NCBI RefSeq assembly: GCF_015751765.1
Contig: NZ_JADOTX010000001.1
Span: forward strand, 2,728,001-2,792,000
Reading direction: 5' to 3'
DNA length: 64,000 nt
Source: Micromonospora ureilytica
GTDB lineage: Bacteria; Actinomycetota; Actinomycetes; Mycobacteriales; Micromonosporaceae
Shown here: positions 8,551 through 17,208 of the stretch, piece by piece
How positions within the stretch are numbered: the stretch's first letter is position 1
Layout of the letters: each line of letters starts with the position of its first letter
Translations under genes and position numbers: made by a program
The notes under the pieces: generated by a model
What the model was told of the DNA's origin: nothing
Databases searched by the model: none
Seen by the model: only the letters and a program-made list of their open reading frames with translations

Positions 8551-9525
8551 CTAGAGCCGGGCGGCGCCCGCCTCGGTGGCCTCCTGCACCGCCGAGGTAC
8601 GGCGGACCTCGGCCCGCTCGTCGCCGGCGTCCTCGCGGTCCGGGGCGGCCACCCGAGCCGACCGGTTGGTGGTCGCCGCCGCCTGGTCACCGGTCACGCC
8701 GCCACGGATCCGGTTGTTCGCGGCCACCTGGGCGGCCGGGTCGTTGGACGTCACCGCCAACTGGCCGTTGATGATGTTGTCGTCGACGGTGACGCCACCG
8801 GTGGTGCTGGTGACGCTCACGTCCCCACCCCAGTAGCCGCCGGAGGCGCAGCTGTCGAGGGTGCCGTTCGGGCCGAGCTGCACACCGCCCAGGTTGCCGG
8901 CGAAGGTGGCCCGACCCTGGACCGCGCTGCCACACACCACACTGCCGGTGGCGCTGTTGAGCACCGACAGCGTGCCGTCGACGAACGAGTCGTGCACGTC
9001 GGTGTAGTAGGTGCCGGTGCTGCTGAGGTTGCGCACCTGGGTGCCCCGGTCGAGCCGGACCTCACCGGCGCCGACGTTGACGTGCCCGGTGACCGTCGAC
9101 GCCTCGGCGAACAGGAAGCTGTCGATGGTCGTGGAGCCCTTCGGCCGTACGGTCAGGGTGCCGGTGCGGGCGTCCTTCAGGAAGATGCCGTACCCCCCGG
9201 CCGCGAGCACGACCTGGCCGTCGACTGTCGTCTCGGTCGCGTCGAGGTACCCGTCGGCGGCGACGCGTACCTCACCGCTGACCCGGCCACCGGTCACCAC
9301 CAGGTTGCCGCCGGCCGCGACTGTGACGTTGCCGGTGATCGTGGTGCCGGTGAGCGCGCAGGACTCGCCGGCGGGCACGAGCAGGTCGTTGGGCACGGTC
9401 ACCGCGCCGCCGGTGCCGATGCAGTGGGTGACCAGGTCGGCGTGTGCGCTGGGTGCCACGGCCAGCACCGAGGCCGCGATGACGGCGCTCACGGTGGCCA
9501 GCTTGGCGACGGTACGTCCGGGCAT
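8551..9525 (-). CDS. Secreted repetitive (beta-helix-like) protein
   Basis: 324 aa from ATG at 9525, preceded by AGGGAG. Residues 1-28 are a Sec signal peptide (LATVSAVIAASVLAVAPSAHA). The mature part is a run of short strands separated by glycines and asparagines, with recurrent patterns such as TGNVTVAAGGNLVVTGG and SGEVRVAADGYLDATE, as in right-handed beta-helix or polymer-forming (bactofilin-like) proteins. The last 45 residues are charged and lower in complexity. No catalytic motif is evident. It is the last gene of the operon with a cupredoxin and a ThuA/sugar dehydrogenase protein. It could be a surface scaffold; that is inference. Confidence 0.75.
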   Translation of the reverse strand: MPGRTVAKLATVSAVIAASVLAVAPSAHADLVTHCIGTGGAVTVPNDLLVPAGESCALTGTTITGNVTVAAGGNLVVTGGRVSGEVRVAADGYLDATETTVDGQVVLAAGGYGIFLKDARTGTLTVRPKGSTTIDSFLFAEASTVTGHVNVGAGEVRLDRGTQVRNLSSTGTYYTDVHDSFVDGTLSVLNSATGSVVCGSAVQGRATFAGNLGGVQLGPNGTLDSCASGGYWGGDVSVTSTTGGVTVDDNIINGQLAVTSNDPAAQVAANNRIRGGVTGDQAAATTNRSARVAAPDREDAGDERAEVRRTSAVQEATEAGAARL

Positions 9526-9557
9526 CGTGGTACTCCCTGTCGGTGAGGTTCGAGGAC

Positions 9558-11087
9558 TCATGCGCCGACGTCCGATCGGGCCGCGGCCCGGACGATGGCG
9601 CCCTGCTGCCGCCGGTCGAGCGTGCCGCCGGTCACGAGCGCGGCGGTGACCGCCTCGACGTGCCGGACGAATTCGGCGTGGCCGGGGTAGTTGGCGTGTT
9701 CGTCGATCAGATCGTTGATGGTGCAGCCGTCGCCGGTGTCCACGTTGGCCACACCTGTGTCGCCGCCGTCGATGATCACGGTGGCCCGGCTGTCCGAGTC
9801 GGGGCACTTGTCGGTGCCGTCCGCCACCACTGTGAACGTCGTCGACTGCTCGGTGGAGGCGTTCCCCGCCGTGTCGGTCGCCCGGTACCGCACTGTGTGC
9901 GCACCGGGTGCGCGGACGGCGACCGGGGCGGCGTACGCCGTCCAGCCTCCGGTGTCGAGCGCGTACTCGATCGTGGCCACACCCGACTCGGCGTCGGTGG
10001 CCGTGACGGTCACTGTCGCGCCGCCGACGTACGCGCCGTCGTCGTTGCGCTCACCGGCCACCGTGGCGGCGACAGTGGGTGCGGTGGTGTCCTCGGCCTG
10101 CGGCTCGACGACCGTGAAGTGGGACATCTGCTCCGCCGACGTGTTGCCGGCGGCGTCGGTCGCCCGGAAGTGCAGCATGTGCATCCCGGCCGCGTTCACC
10201 ACGATCGGATTCGTGTACGCGGTGAAGGCCGCCCCGTCCAGCGCGTACTCGATGGTGGCGACGCCGGATCCGCTGTCGGTGGCGGTCAACGTGGCGGTGG
10301 CCGTACCGACGTAGTTGCCCTCGTCGTCAAGGTCGCCGGCCAGTGCGACCGCGACCACCGGCGCGGTGGTGTCCTCCTCCCCCGGCTCGACGATCCGGAA
10401 CGACACCGAGCCGACGGCGCTGGTGTTGCCGGCCTGGTCGGTGGCGCGGAACTGCACCGCGTGGTCGCCGATCGCTGTCACCCGCACCGGCTCGGTGTAC
10501 GGCAGGAAGCTGGTGTCGTCGACCTGGTACTCGACGGTCTGGACTCCCGAGCCGGCGTCGGTGGCCGTCACGGTCACCGTGGCCGCGCCGAGGTAGTTGC
10601 CGTCCTCGTCCTGGTCGCCCGACACCGCGCCGGTCACTGTCGGCGCTGTGGTGTCGCCACCGCCGCCGCCGTCGGTGACCACCAGCTCACCGACCATCGA
10701 GCTGTGGCCGGGGATCGAGCAGAAGTACCGGTACCGGCCCGGGGTCAGCGTCACTGTCGCCTGGTGGCGGCCGTTGTTGGCGTCGAACGGGCTGGCCAGG
10801 ATGTTGACTGTGACGTCGTGGTTGTAGCCCTCGGCACTGGTGTCGAACGTCAGCGTGTGCGGCATCCCGATGGTGTTGCCGGTGGCCTCGCTGTTCTCCC
10901 AGATGATCGTGGTCTCGCCGGCCACCGCCGTGGTGGGCGCGGACTTGTAGCGGGTGATGTCGCCGTCGGCGGTCCAGGTCAGCACCTGGTCGGCGGCGAC
11001 TCGGGGGGCGGCGGAGGCGGGCGCCACTGCCCACGGGATCACCGTGAGCAGAAGCGCCGCCAGCGCGGCCGTCAGTCGTCGGGTCAT
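9558..11087 (-). CDS. Secreted cupredoxin with three Ig-like (OmpL47-type) repeats
   Basis: 509 aa from ATG at 11087. Its Shine-Dalgarno AGGAG overlaps the stop of the upstream gene, so translation is probably coupled. A signal peptide ends around PASAAP. Residues about 30-135 are a plastocyanin/azurin-like domain with Cu ligands suggested by GMPHTL and the cluster YFCSIPGHSSM. Three repeats of about 90 residues follow, each with DTTAPxV...GNYxGxATVTVTATDxxSGVxTxEYxxD...GxHxxxFRATDxAGNTS. Residues about 432-509 are a module shared with the neighbouring 1312-aa protein. It is a likely electron carrier for the adjacent oxidases (inferred). Confidence 0.88.
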   Translation of the reverse strand: MTRRLTAALAALLLTVIPWAVAPASAAPRVAADQVLTWTADGDITRYKSAPTTAVAGETTIIWENSEATGNTIGMPHTLTFDTSAEGYNHDVTVNILASPFDANNGRHQATVTLTPGRYRYFCSIPGHSSMVGELVVTDGGGGGDTTAPTVTGAVSGDQDEDGNYLGAATVTVTATDAGSGVQTVEYQVDDTSFLPYTEPVRVTAIGDHAVQFRATDQAGNTSAVGSVSFRIVEPGEEDTTAPVVAVALAGDLDDEGNYVGTATATLTATDSGSGVATIEYALDGAAFTAYTNPIVVNAAGMHMLHFRATDAAGNTSAEQMSHFTVVEPQAEDTTAPTVAATVAGERNDDGAYVGGATVTVTATDAESGVATIEYALDTGGWTAYAAPVAVRAPGAHTVRYRATDTAGNASTEQSTTFTVVADGTDKCPDSDSRATVIIDGGDTGVANVDTGDGCTINDLIDEHANYPGHAEFVRHVEAVTAALVTGGTLDRRQQGAIVRAAARSDVGA

Positions 11088-11095
11088 CGTCACTC

Positions 11096-14000
11096 CTAGA
11101 GTTCCCGCGCGCGGATGTTGCGGAACTCGGCCAGGTCGTTGTCACCGTGGTTCTGCAGACCGATGAAGCCGCGCAGGAACTGCCGCAGATCGGTCGGCGG
11201 ATCGCCGGCACGCGAGGACTGCTTGCCGGGCGTGTTGTCGAACTCGTTGATCACCACGCCGTTGCGGATCATCGTGTAGTGCTGCCCCACGGCGCGGATC
11301 TCGTAGTCGTTCCACTCGTTCTTCGGCGTCACGCCGGCCTGGGCCAGCGGCACCGGGTCGAAGTTGTAGACCGAGCCGGTCTTCTGCGGCTCACCGGTGT
11401 CACCGTCGTAGATCTGGATCTCGTGTCCGCAGTAGATCGCCATCCACGCCGTCGAGGTCCGGGCCGACCCGACAGTGCCGCAGCTGTCCGGCGGACGCTG
11501 GTCGAGGGGCGTTCGCAGGTCCGGGAACCGGATGAAGACTCCGGTGTTGGCCCGGCCGGTGCCCGGCGCGATGTCCCGGAACTGCAGCTTCAGCGAGAAG
11601 TCGCCCAGCTCCTTGGTGTGCCAGAGCATGCCCAGGCCACCGCTGGAGCGCAGCGACCCGTCCGGCTGGATGCCGAACTGTCCCGACGGCGCCTGCTGCC
11701 ACCCGCGCAGCGACTCGGCGGTGCCGTCGAAGAGCGGCTCGTACCCGGTGTGACCGTCGCGGCCGATCTCCGACGCGGCGGCCAGGCGGGTGATGGTGCC
11801 CGCCTCACGGGAGCTGAGCAGGTCGTCGTCCTGCAACGCGCGGGCCACGGCGGTCACGTGCCTGACGAAACCGTTGTGGTCGGCCCAGGTGCTCTCGTCG
11901 TCGATCAGGTCGTTGGCCGTGCAGCCCTGCCCGACAGTGCGACTGGGTACCCCGGTGTCGGTGTCGCCGAGCCACACCGTCGACCGGTCGTCGGGCACCG
12001 CGCAGCCCACCGTCACGGTGGTCTGCGTCGTCGCCTTCTGACCGTCGGCGTACGTGACGGTGAGCTTCGCGGTGTAGGTGCCGACAGTGGCGTACGTGTG
12101 CCGGGGGTCCGCCTCGGTCGACGTGGCGCCGTCGCCGAACTCCCACCGGTGGCTGACGCCGCCGGAGCGGGAACCGGTGAAGGCGATGGTCAGCGGCTTG
12201 TTCTGCACGGCGACCGAGGTCGCCGCCGGTGCCGGGGTGGGCGCCCCGCCGGTGTAGGTGATCCGGATCAGCTTCTGGTTCGCGTGCAGGCTGAAGAACC
12301 CGCCGCCGTAGTCGAGCACGTAGAGCGCGCCGTCCGGGCCGAACTTAGCGTCCATCCAGCTCTGCAGTTTGGTGTCGCCATTCCCGCCCGGGATGATGGC
12401 CCGCAGCGACTCGGCGTACACCGGTGGGGCGGCCTGCGGCACGCCGGCCGGGTCGACGGTGACCGCGACCCGGTTGGCGGCGTTCGACTGGTCGCCGATG
12501 AACCACTTGCCGTCCCAGTGCTCCGGCCACGCCACGCCGCTCGTGGTGTCGACGAGGCTCCGGTGGTACGTCGGACCGGACATGATGGCCTGTCCGCCGC
12601 CGCGCAGGTACGGCTGCGTGTAGGTGGCGTCGGCCGCGACGTAGGTCGGCAGGTCGCTGCCGTCGGTCCGCTTCGGGAACACCGGCCCGCCGCCGTCCGG
12701 CGAGTACCAGATCATGTTGTCCCGGGCTGCAGGGATGTCCACCAGTCCGGTGTTGCGCGGCGACTCGTTCTTCAGGTTGTCGCAGTCGTACCAGCCGGTC
12801 AGCACCGTCGCGTCGGTGGTGCTGCGGTCGCGGTACGGCTGCCGGTTGCCCATGCAGTACGGCCAACCCTGGTTACCGGCCGAGGTGATGATGGTGGCCG
12901 TCTCGTACTTCGCCGGCCCGAGGGTGGGGCTGGGCGACGAGGCGTCCGGGCCGACCCAGCCGGCGGTCAGCCACTGGTGCACCGGGTCGATCTGGAGGCG
13001 GGCGATGTTGCGCACGCCCATCACGTAGATCTCCGGCCGGGTCTTCTCGGTGCCCGGTGGGAACAGGTTGCCCTCGGGGATGGTGTACGTGCCGTCCGGC
13101 TCCGGGTGAATCCGGATGATCTTGCCGGCGAGGTCGTTGGTGTTACCCGACGTGCGGCGGGCGTCCTGGAACGAGATCCCCTGGTACTCCTGGGTCCAGT
13201 TGTTGCCGGCGTAGCCCTGCGACCCCTCCGAGGAGTTGTTGTCGCCGGAACCGACGTAGAGGTTGCCCTTGGCGTCGAACGCCATGCCGCCGCCGGCGTG
13301 GCAGCAGCTGTGGACCTGCACGGGGAACTGCAACAGGTCCTTGCGGGTGGCCTGGTCGATGGTCTGCGCCTGCCGGTCGTAGGTGAACCGCGAGACGGTC
13401 CGCTGACCGACCCGCTTCACCCGGTCGACCGAGTCGTGTGGCATCCAGTAGACGTAGAGCCACCCGTTGTCGGCGAACGCGGGGTCGGGCTCGATGCCGA
13501 GCAGGCCCTCCTCGTTCTTCACCAGCTCGGAGCCGCTGCCCCGGTTGCCCATCACCTCCAGGGTGGTGAGCAGCTTGACCTGCTTGGTGCGCGGGTCCCA
13601 GGAGTGGATGGTGCCGCAGCCCAGGCCGACCTTCGGGTTGTTCCAGTCCGCGATCGGGCCGCTCGGGCAGGCGGCCTTGCCGACGTAGAAGACAGTGCCG
13701 TCCGGCGCGATGGTGAGCCCGTGCGGCTCGCCGATCTGGTCCAGTTGCCCGGTCTGGTTGGCGGCGGTGAGTCGCTCCACCTTGTAGTTCGCGGCGATGG
13801 TGGCCTGGCAGTCGCCGCGTACGCGACCCGTGGTCCAGTTGAGAGCGCCGGCGAGGTGCGTGCGGAACGCCTCCTCACCGTAGCTGCCCTCGGTGTGACC
13901 CATGCCGGTGTAGAACGACCGGCCGCCGTCGTAGTCCCGGCACCAGGACACCGGGTGGAAGGCGCCGTTGGCGGCCGCCCCCGGGTTGTAGTGCCGCTCC

Positions 14001-15034
14001 TCGACCTGGGCGAGCGTGTGCACGGCGCCGATCGGGTTCGGATCCCAGTTCTCCCAGCGGTCGGACCGGGTGATGGTCATCGGCAGCGACGCGGTGGCCG
14101 GGTGCTTGCGGTCCAGGATGTTCACCACCGCGCGGTTCACCGCGGGCGGCTCCGGGGCTGTGGTGCTGCCGGTGAACAGGCGCAGGTCGGCGAGCTGGAC
14201 CAGCGGCTCACCGCTGTTCGCTGTGACGTTCAGCCGGTAGCGCGTGAACTCCTGCGGCGCGGCGATGTCGAACCGGCGGGTCTGGTACCGGTCCGGGAAG
14301 GTCTGCCCGGTGCGGCGGTCCAGGTCCGTCCAGCTCTGACCGTCAGTGGAGCCCTGCAGGGTCCAGTCCTTCGGGTCCCGACCGGCCGAGTCGTTGGCCG
14401 ACGTGAGCGCGTACCCGGTGATCTTCTTCGGCGCGCTCAACTCGTAGGCCACCCAGGCGGTCGGGGTGCGGACCAGCCACTTCGTGTTGGCGTCGCCGTC
14501 GGTCAGCTTCTCCTTGGTCTCGTTGGGGGCGTTCTCGCCGCTGGCGGTCACCTTGGCCACCGGCTCGGCCACCGGGATGGCGCCGGCCGGGCGGGTGCCG
14601 ATCAGCCCGGTGAACCAGGTGGAGTCGACCTGGGCGCGGGCGGCGTCGGCGATGCCGACGAAACCGCCGCCGGCCTTGACGTAGCTCTGTAGCGCCGACT
14701 CCTGGTCGCGGTTGAGCGCGGCGCCCGTCGCGGAGAGAAAGACCACGCTGCGGTACGCGGACAGCCCGGCCGCGGTGAAGGTACCCGGGTCCGTGGTGGC
14801 CGTGACATCGATGTCATGGACGGCACCAAGCTGTTTGATGGTGTCCACGGCGCGTGAAACCGGGTCCTGCTGCTCGGCCACCGGTCCGTGGAACACCAGG
14901 ACCGCGGTCTTCTGCGGCTGCGCCGCCTGCGGGGCGGCCGCCGTTCGTGGTGCGGCCGCGGCCGCCGTCGTTGCCGGGATCAGTGTCGCGAAGGCCGCTA
15001 CCGCGGCGAGGGTTCGTCGTAGTTTTCTGGTCAT
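11096..15034 (-). CDS. Secreted multidomain ThuA / F5-8C / PQQ-type sugar dehydrogenase / PKD / DUF1080 protein
   Basis: 1312 aa from ATG at 15034 with a long Ala-rich signal peptide. Order by rough residue: ThuA-like glutamine-amidotransferase fold 40-150; a discoidin (F5/8 type C) domain about 163-288 inserted in it; ThuA remainder to about 410 (WCRDYDGGRSFYTGMGHTEGSY); a soluble glucose/sorbosone dehydrogenase beta-propeller about 415-930 (HSCCHAGGGMAFDAKGNLYV, VMGVRNIARLQIDP); a PKD domain about 930-1005; a shared module about 1013-1092; and DUF1080 (3-keto-disaccharide hydrolase-like) to the end. The combination points to oxidation and hydrolysis of sugars outside the cell. It sits 24 bp after a multicopper oxidase gene. 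Confidence 0.92.
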   Translation of the reverse strand: MTRKLRRTLAAVAAFATLIPATTAAAAAPRTAAAPQAAQPQKTAVLVFHGPVAEQQDPVSRAVDTIKQLGAVHDIDVTATTDPGTFTAAGLSAYRSVVFLSATGAALNRDQESALQSYVKAGGGFVGIADAARAQVDSTWFTGLIGTRPAGAIPVAEPVAKVTASGENAPNETKEKLTDGDANTKWLVRTPTAWVAYELSAPKKITGYALTSANDSAGRDPKDWTLQGSTDGQSWTDLDRRTGQTFPDRYQTRRFDIAAPQEFTRYRLNVTANSGEPLVQLADLRLFTGSTTAPEPPAVNRAVVNILDRKHPATASLPMTITRSDRWENWDPNPIGAVHTLAQVEERHYNPGAAANGAFHPVSWCRDYDGGRSFYTGMGHTEGSYGEEAFRTHLAGALNWTTGRVRGDCQATIAANYKVERLTAANQTGQLDQIGEPHGLTIAPDGTVFYVGKAACPSGPIADWNNPKVGLGCGTIHSWDPRTKQVKLLTTLEVMGNRGSGSELVKNEEGLLGIEPDPAFADNGWLYVYWMPHDSVDRVKRVGQRTVSRFTYDRQAQTIDQATRKDLLQFPVQVHSCCHAGGGMAFDAKGNLYVGSGDNNSSEGSQGYAGNNWTQEYQGISFQDARRTSGNTNDLAGKIIRIHPEPDGTYTIPEGNLFPPGTEKTRPEIYVMGVRNIARLQIDPVHQWLTAGWVGPDASSPSPTLGPAKYETATIITSAGNQGWPYCMGNRQPYRDRSTTDATVLTGWYDCDNLKNESPRNTGLVDIPAARDNMIWYSPDGGGPVFPKRTDGSDLPTYVAADATYTQPYLRGGGQAIMSGPTYHRSLVDTTSGVAWPEHWDGKWFIGDQSNAANRVAVTVDPAGVPQAAPPVYAESLRAIIPGGNGDTKLQSWMDAKFGPDGALYVLDYGGGFFSLHANQKLIRITYTGGAPTPAPAATSVAVQNKPLTIAFTGSRSGGVSHRWEFGDGATSTEADPRHTYATVGTYTAKLTVTYADGQKATTQTTVTVGCAVPDDRSTVWLGDTDTGVPSRTVGQGCTANDLIDDESTWADHNGFVRHVTAVARALQDDDLLSSREAGTITRLAAASEIGRDGHTGYEPLFDGTAESLRGWQQAPSGQFGIQPDGSLRSSGGLGMLWHTKELGDFSLKLQFRDIAPGTGRANTGVFIRFPDLRTPLDQRPPDSCGTVGSARTSTAWMAIYCGHEIQIYDGDTGEPQKTGSVYNFDPVPLAQAGVTPKNEWNDYEIRAVGQHYTMIRNGVVINEFDNTPGKQSSRAGDPPTDLRQFLRGFIGLQNHGDNDLAEFRNIRAREL

Positions 15035-15057
15035 GCCCGTCCCCACTTTCGGTTCGG

Positions 15058-16062
15058 TCAGCTTCCGTGCGTGTGGGTGTGTCCCTGGAACCGGTGGATC
15101 GCCTCCTCGGCGCCCGGCGGCATGCTGCCGTCGGCGTTGCGCACCAGGAAGATCCCGGCCATGCCGCCGTCGGAGTGCGTCTGCACGTGGCAGTGGTACA
15201 TCCACGCGCCAGGTCCGACGCCCTCCCCGGCCAGCACCTGGAAACCGAACGAGCTACCGGGGTTGAGGTCCTTGTTGTCGACCACCAGGCTCGGGTCGCT
15301 CGGCCCCTCCAACATCCCGGTGCGGTTGTCCGCCCAGCGATGCGCGTGCAGGTGGAAGGTGTGGAACAGGTTGCCGTGGCCGATGGCGATCCACTCGACG
15401 CGCTCGCCCAGGTTCGCCTCGAACATCGGGGTCGCCGGGGCCATCCTGTTGTTGATCATCATGTCGTGGAACACCGCCGTGGACTGCTTCGACGGCAGGA
15501 TGTCGCCGCGCCGCCGGACGATCAGCGCGCCGTACAGTCCCTTCGCGACACCGCCGGTGCCGTGGTCGGTGCCCATCGCGTGATCGTGGTAGTGCCAGTA
15601 GCCGGCGCTGCCGGGCATGTAGCGCCGGCCCGCCGCGGCCACCATCTCGTGCGAGCGCCAGACGTACGTCCGCGTCTCGCCGGGGTTGTTGAACGAGGCG
15701 TTGAAGGGGCTGCCGTCGGACTCGGTGCTGTAGTCCACCCCGTGCGGATGGATGGACAGCCGCTGGGTGGTGGTGTTGACCAGGGTGATCTCCAGGGTGT
15801 CACCCTCGTACATCTCCAGGATGGGGCCCGGAACGGTGGCCTGACCGGGTGCCAGGCCGTACCCGAACAGGTTGCCGGGCAACTGTTCGGCGTAGATGGT
15901 GATCTTCTTGGTGACACCGGCGGCGGCCCGGGCGGGGCTGCCTCCGAAGGCGGTGCCGATCGTTGGGGCGGACGCGCCCAACGCCCCGGCGGCGAGCGCG
16001 CCGGTGGCGATCAGCGATCTGCGGGACAGGTGGCGGTGAGGGCCACCAGCGTGATCGTCCAT
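15058..16062 (-). CDS. Two-domain multicopper oxidase (small laccase-like), Tat-exported
   Basis: 334 aa from ATG at 16062, chosen because it places a Tat signal (SRRSLIATGALAAG) at the N-terminus; a longer upstream frame is unlikely. Copper ligands are visible in order: IHPHG, YWHYHDHAMG, HTFHLHAHRW and YHCHVQTHSDGGM, giving a complete type 1 site (Cys plus axial Met region) and trinuclear His set. The short length fits two-domain laccases that trimerise. It is the first gene of a leftward four-gene operon with a sugar-dehydrogenase protein and a cupredoxin, so its electron donor may be the cupredoxin or phenolics. Confidence 0.92.
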   Translation of the reverse strand: MDDHAGGPHRHLSRRSLIATGALAAGALGASAPTIGTAFGGSPARAAAGVTKKITIYAEQLPGNLFGYGLAPGQATVPGPILEMYEGDTLEITLVNTTTQRLSIHPHGVDYSTESDGSPFNASFNNPGETRTYVWRSHEMVAAAGRRYMPGSAGYWHYHDHAMGTDHGTGGVAKGLYGALIVRRRGDILPSKQSTAVFHDMMINNRMAPATPMFEANLGERVEWIAIGHGNLFHTFHLHAHRWADNRTGMLEGPSDPSLVVDNKDLNPGSSFGFQVLAGEGVGPGAWMYHCHVQTHSDGGMAGIFLVRNADGSMPPGAEEAIHRFQGHTHTHGS

Positions 16063-16196
16063 GGGTCTCCGTTCCCGACCGGGCGAAGACGCGACGAGGG
16101 CAGGGTGCATCGACCGCCGAGCACGAGGGCGGTGGCATGGCACGACTGAGGGTGAGGCTCGTCGCGGACTTTGCTCGGAAGACTCAGAACTTTCGA

Positions 16197-16222
16197 TGGA
16201 TAACAGCAACTTATGTAATCCA
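16197..16222 (-). promoter_or_regulatory. Inverted repeat upstream of the multicopper oxidase operon
   Basis: TGGATAACA (16197-16205) and TGTAATCCA (16214-16222) form a dyad with 8 of 9 pairs and an 8-bp spacer. Outer flanks CTTTCGA and TCGACGAAAG extend the symmetry. It lies 135-160 bp upstream of the first gene of the operon in AT-rich DNA, as expected for a promoter-proximal operator. The cognate regulator is unknown. Confidence 0.4.
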
Positions 16223-16307
16223 TCGACGAAAGTACAGGTCTGATTGCAAAAAGATTACCTTGACATCACGACGTCCGTCGATTGACATAGTCCTGACACA
16301 CAAACAG

Positions 16308-16341
16308 CCGCCGGGCTGCCGTCGATGCGGCAACCCGGCGG
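16308..16341 (-). terminator. Hairpin terminator of the amino-acid ABC operon
   Basis: A 14-bp GC-rich stem (16308-16321 with 16328-16341, one G-U/mismatch) and a 6-nt loop lie 24 bp beyond the stop of the ATPase gene on the minus strand. Confidence 0.75.
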
Positions 16342-16364
16342 GTAGGACGTACGGGAGCTGTGAG

Positions 16365-17204
16365 TCAGAGCTGGTGGCGGTCGTCTGCCGGCAGGGCGGC
16401 GGCCGCTGGCGGCTCCGGCGGCTGGTCAGGCCCACCGAGCTGCGCGACGTGGGTCGGGTCGAGGACCCGGGAGAGGAACGCGCGGGTCCGTTCGTGCTTC
16501 GGCGCGCCGAGCACCTCCTGCGGCGGCCCCTGCTCGACCACCACGCCACCGTCCATGAACACGACCCGGTCGGCGACGTCGCGGGCGAACGCCATCTCGT
16601 GGGTGACCACCATCATCGTCATGCCGTCCTCGGCCAGCTTGCGCATGACGGTGAGAACGTCGCCGACGAGTTCCGGGTCGAGCGCGGAGGTCGGCTCGTC
16701 GAAGAGCATCAACTTCGGCTCCATCGACAGCGACCGGGCGATCGCCGCCCGCTGCTGCTGGCCACCGGAGAGCTGCGCCGGGAAGGCGTCGGCCTTGTCG
16801 GTCAGCCCGACGCGCTCCAGGTTGGCCCGGGCGATCCGTTCGGCCTCGGCCCGACTCCGCCGGAGCACCCGGCGCTGGGCGATGGTGAGGTTGTTCAGGA
16901 CGGTCAGGTGCGGAAACAGGTTGAACGACTGGAAGACCATGCCGATGCCGCGGCGGACCTCGTCGATCTCGACGTCCGGGTCGGTCATCTCGACCCCGTT
17001 CACCCAGATCTTGCCTGCGGTCGGCTCCTCCAGCAAGTCGACGCAGCGCAGCAGCGTCGACTTGCCGGAACCGGACGGCCCGATGACGCAGACCACCTCG
17101 CCCTGGCCGACCTCGAAGTCGATTCCCTTGAGCACCTTGAGCGGCCCGAAGGACTTGTGCAGGTCGCGGATCTCCACGGCGGGGCGGGATGGGTTGGTCG
17201 TCAT
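16365..17204 (-). CDS. Polar amino-acid ABC transporter ATP-binding protein (GlnQ-like)
   Basis: 279 aa. Walker [10 protein letters not shown] is at about residues 39-47, a Q-loop region follows, the signature is LSGGQQQR, Walker B is [14 protein letters not shown] and the switch histidine lies in VVTHEM. The order and the start [18 protein letters not shown] are typical of the glutamine/polar amino-acid uptake family. A C-terminal extension of about 25 residues rich in Pro/Ala is atypical. It is the last gene of the operon, 4 bp after the permease stop. Confidence 0.95.
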   Translation of the reverse strand: MTTNPSRPAVEIRDLHKSFGPLKVLKGIDFEVGQGEVVCVIGPSGSGKSTLLRCVDLLEEPTAGKIWVNGVEMTDPDVEIDEVRRGIGMVFQSFNLFPHLTVLNNLTIAQRRVLRRSRAEAERIARANLERVGLTDKADAFPAQLSGGQQQRAAIARSLSMEPKLMLFDEPTSALDPELVGDVLTVMRKLAEDGMTMMVVTHEMAFARDVADRVVFMDGGVVVEQGPPQEVLGAPKHERTRAFLSRVLDPTHVAQLGGPDQPPEPPAAAALPADDRHQL

Positions 17205-17208
17205 GGGG

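Noticed and set aside
8427..8690. N-terminal extension of the NB-ARC protein to 8690
   Set aside because: It would overlap the upstream gene by 140 bp, pass through its terminator hairpin and add only Arg/Pro-rich sequence.
11147..14692. A 1181-codon plus-strand open frame opposite the ThuA/sugar dehydrogenase gene
   Set aside because: Its translation is Gly/Arg/Val-rich with no family pattern; the opposite frame carries a full set of recognisable domains. It is a high-GC antisense artefact.
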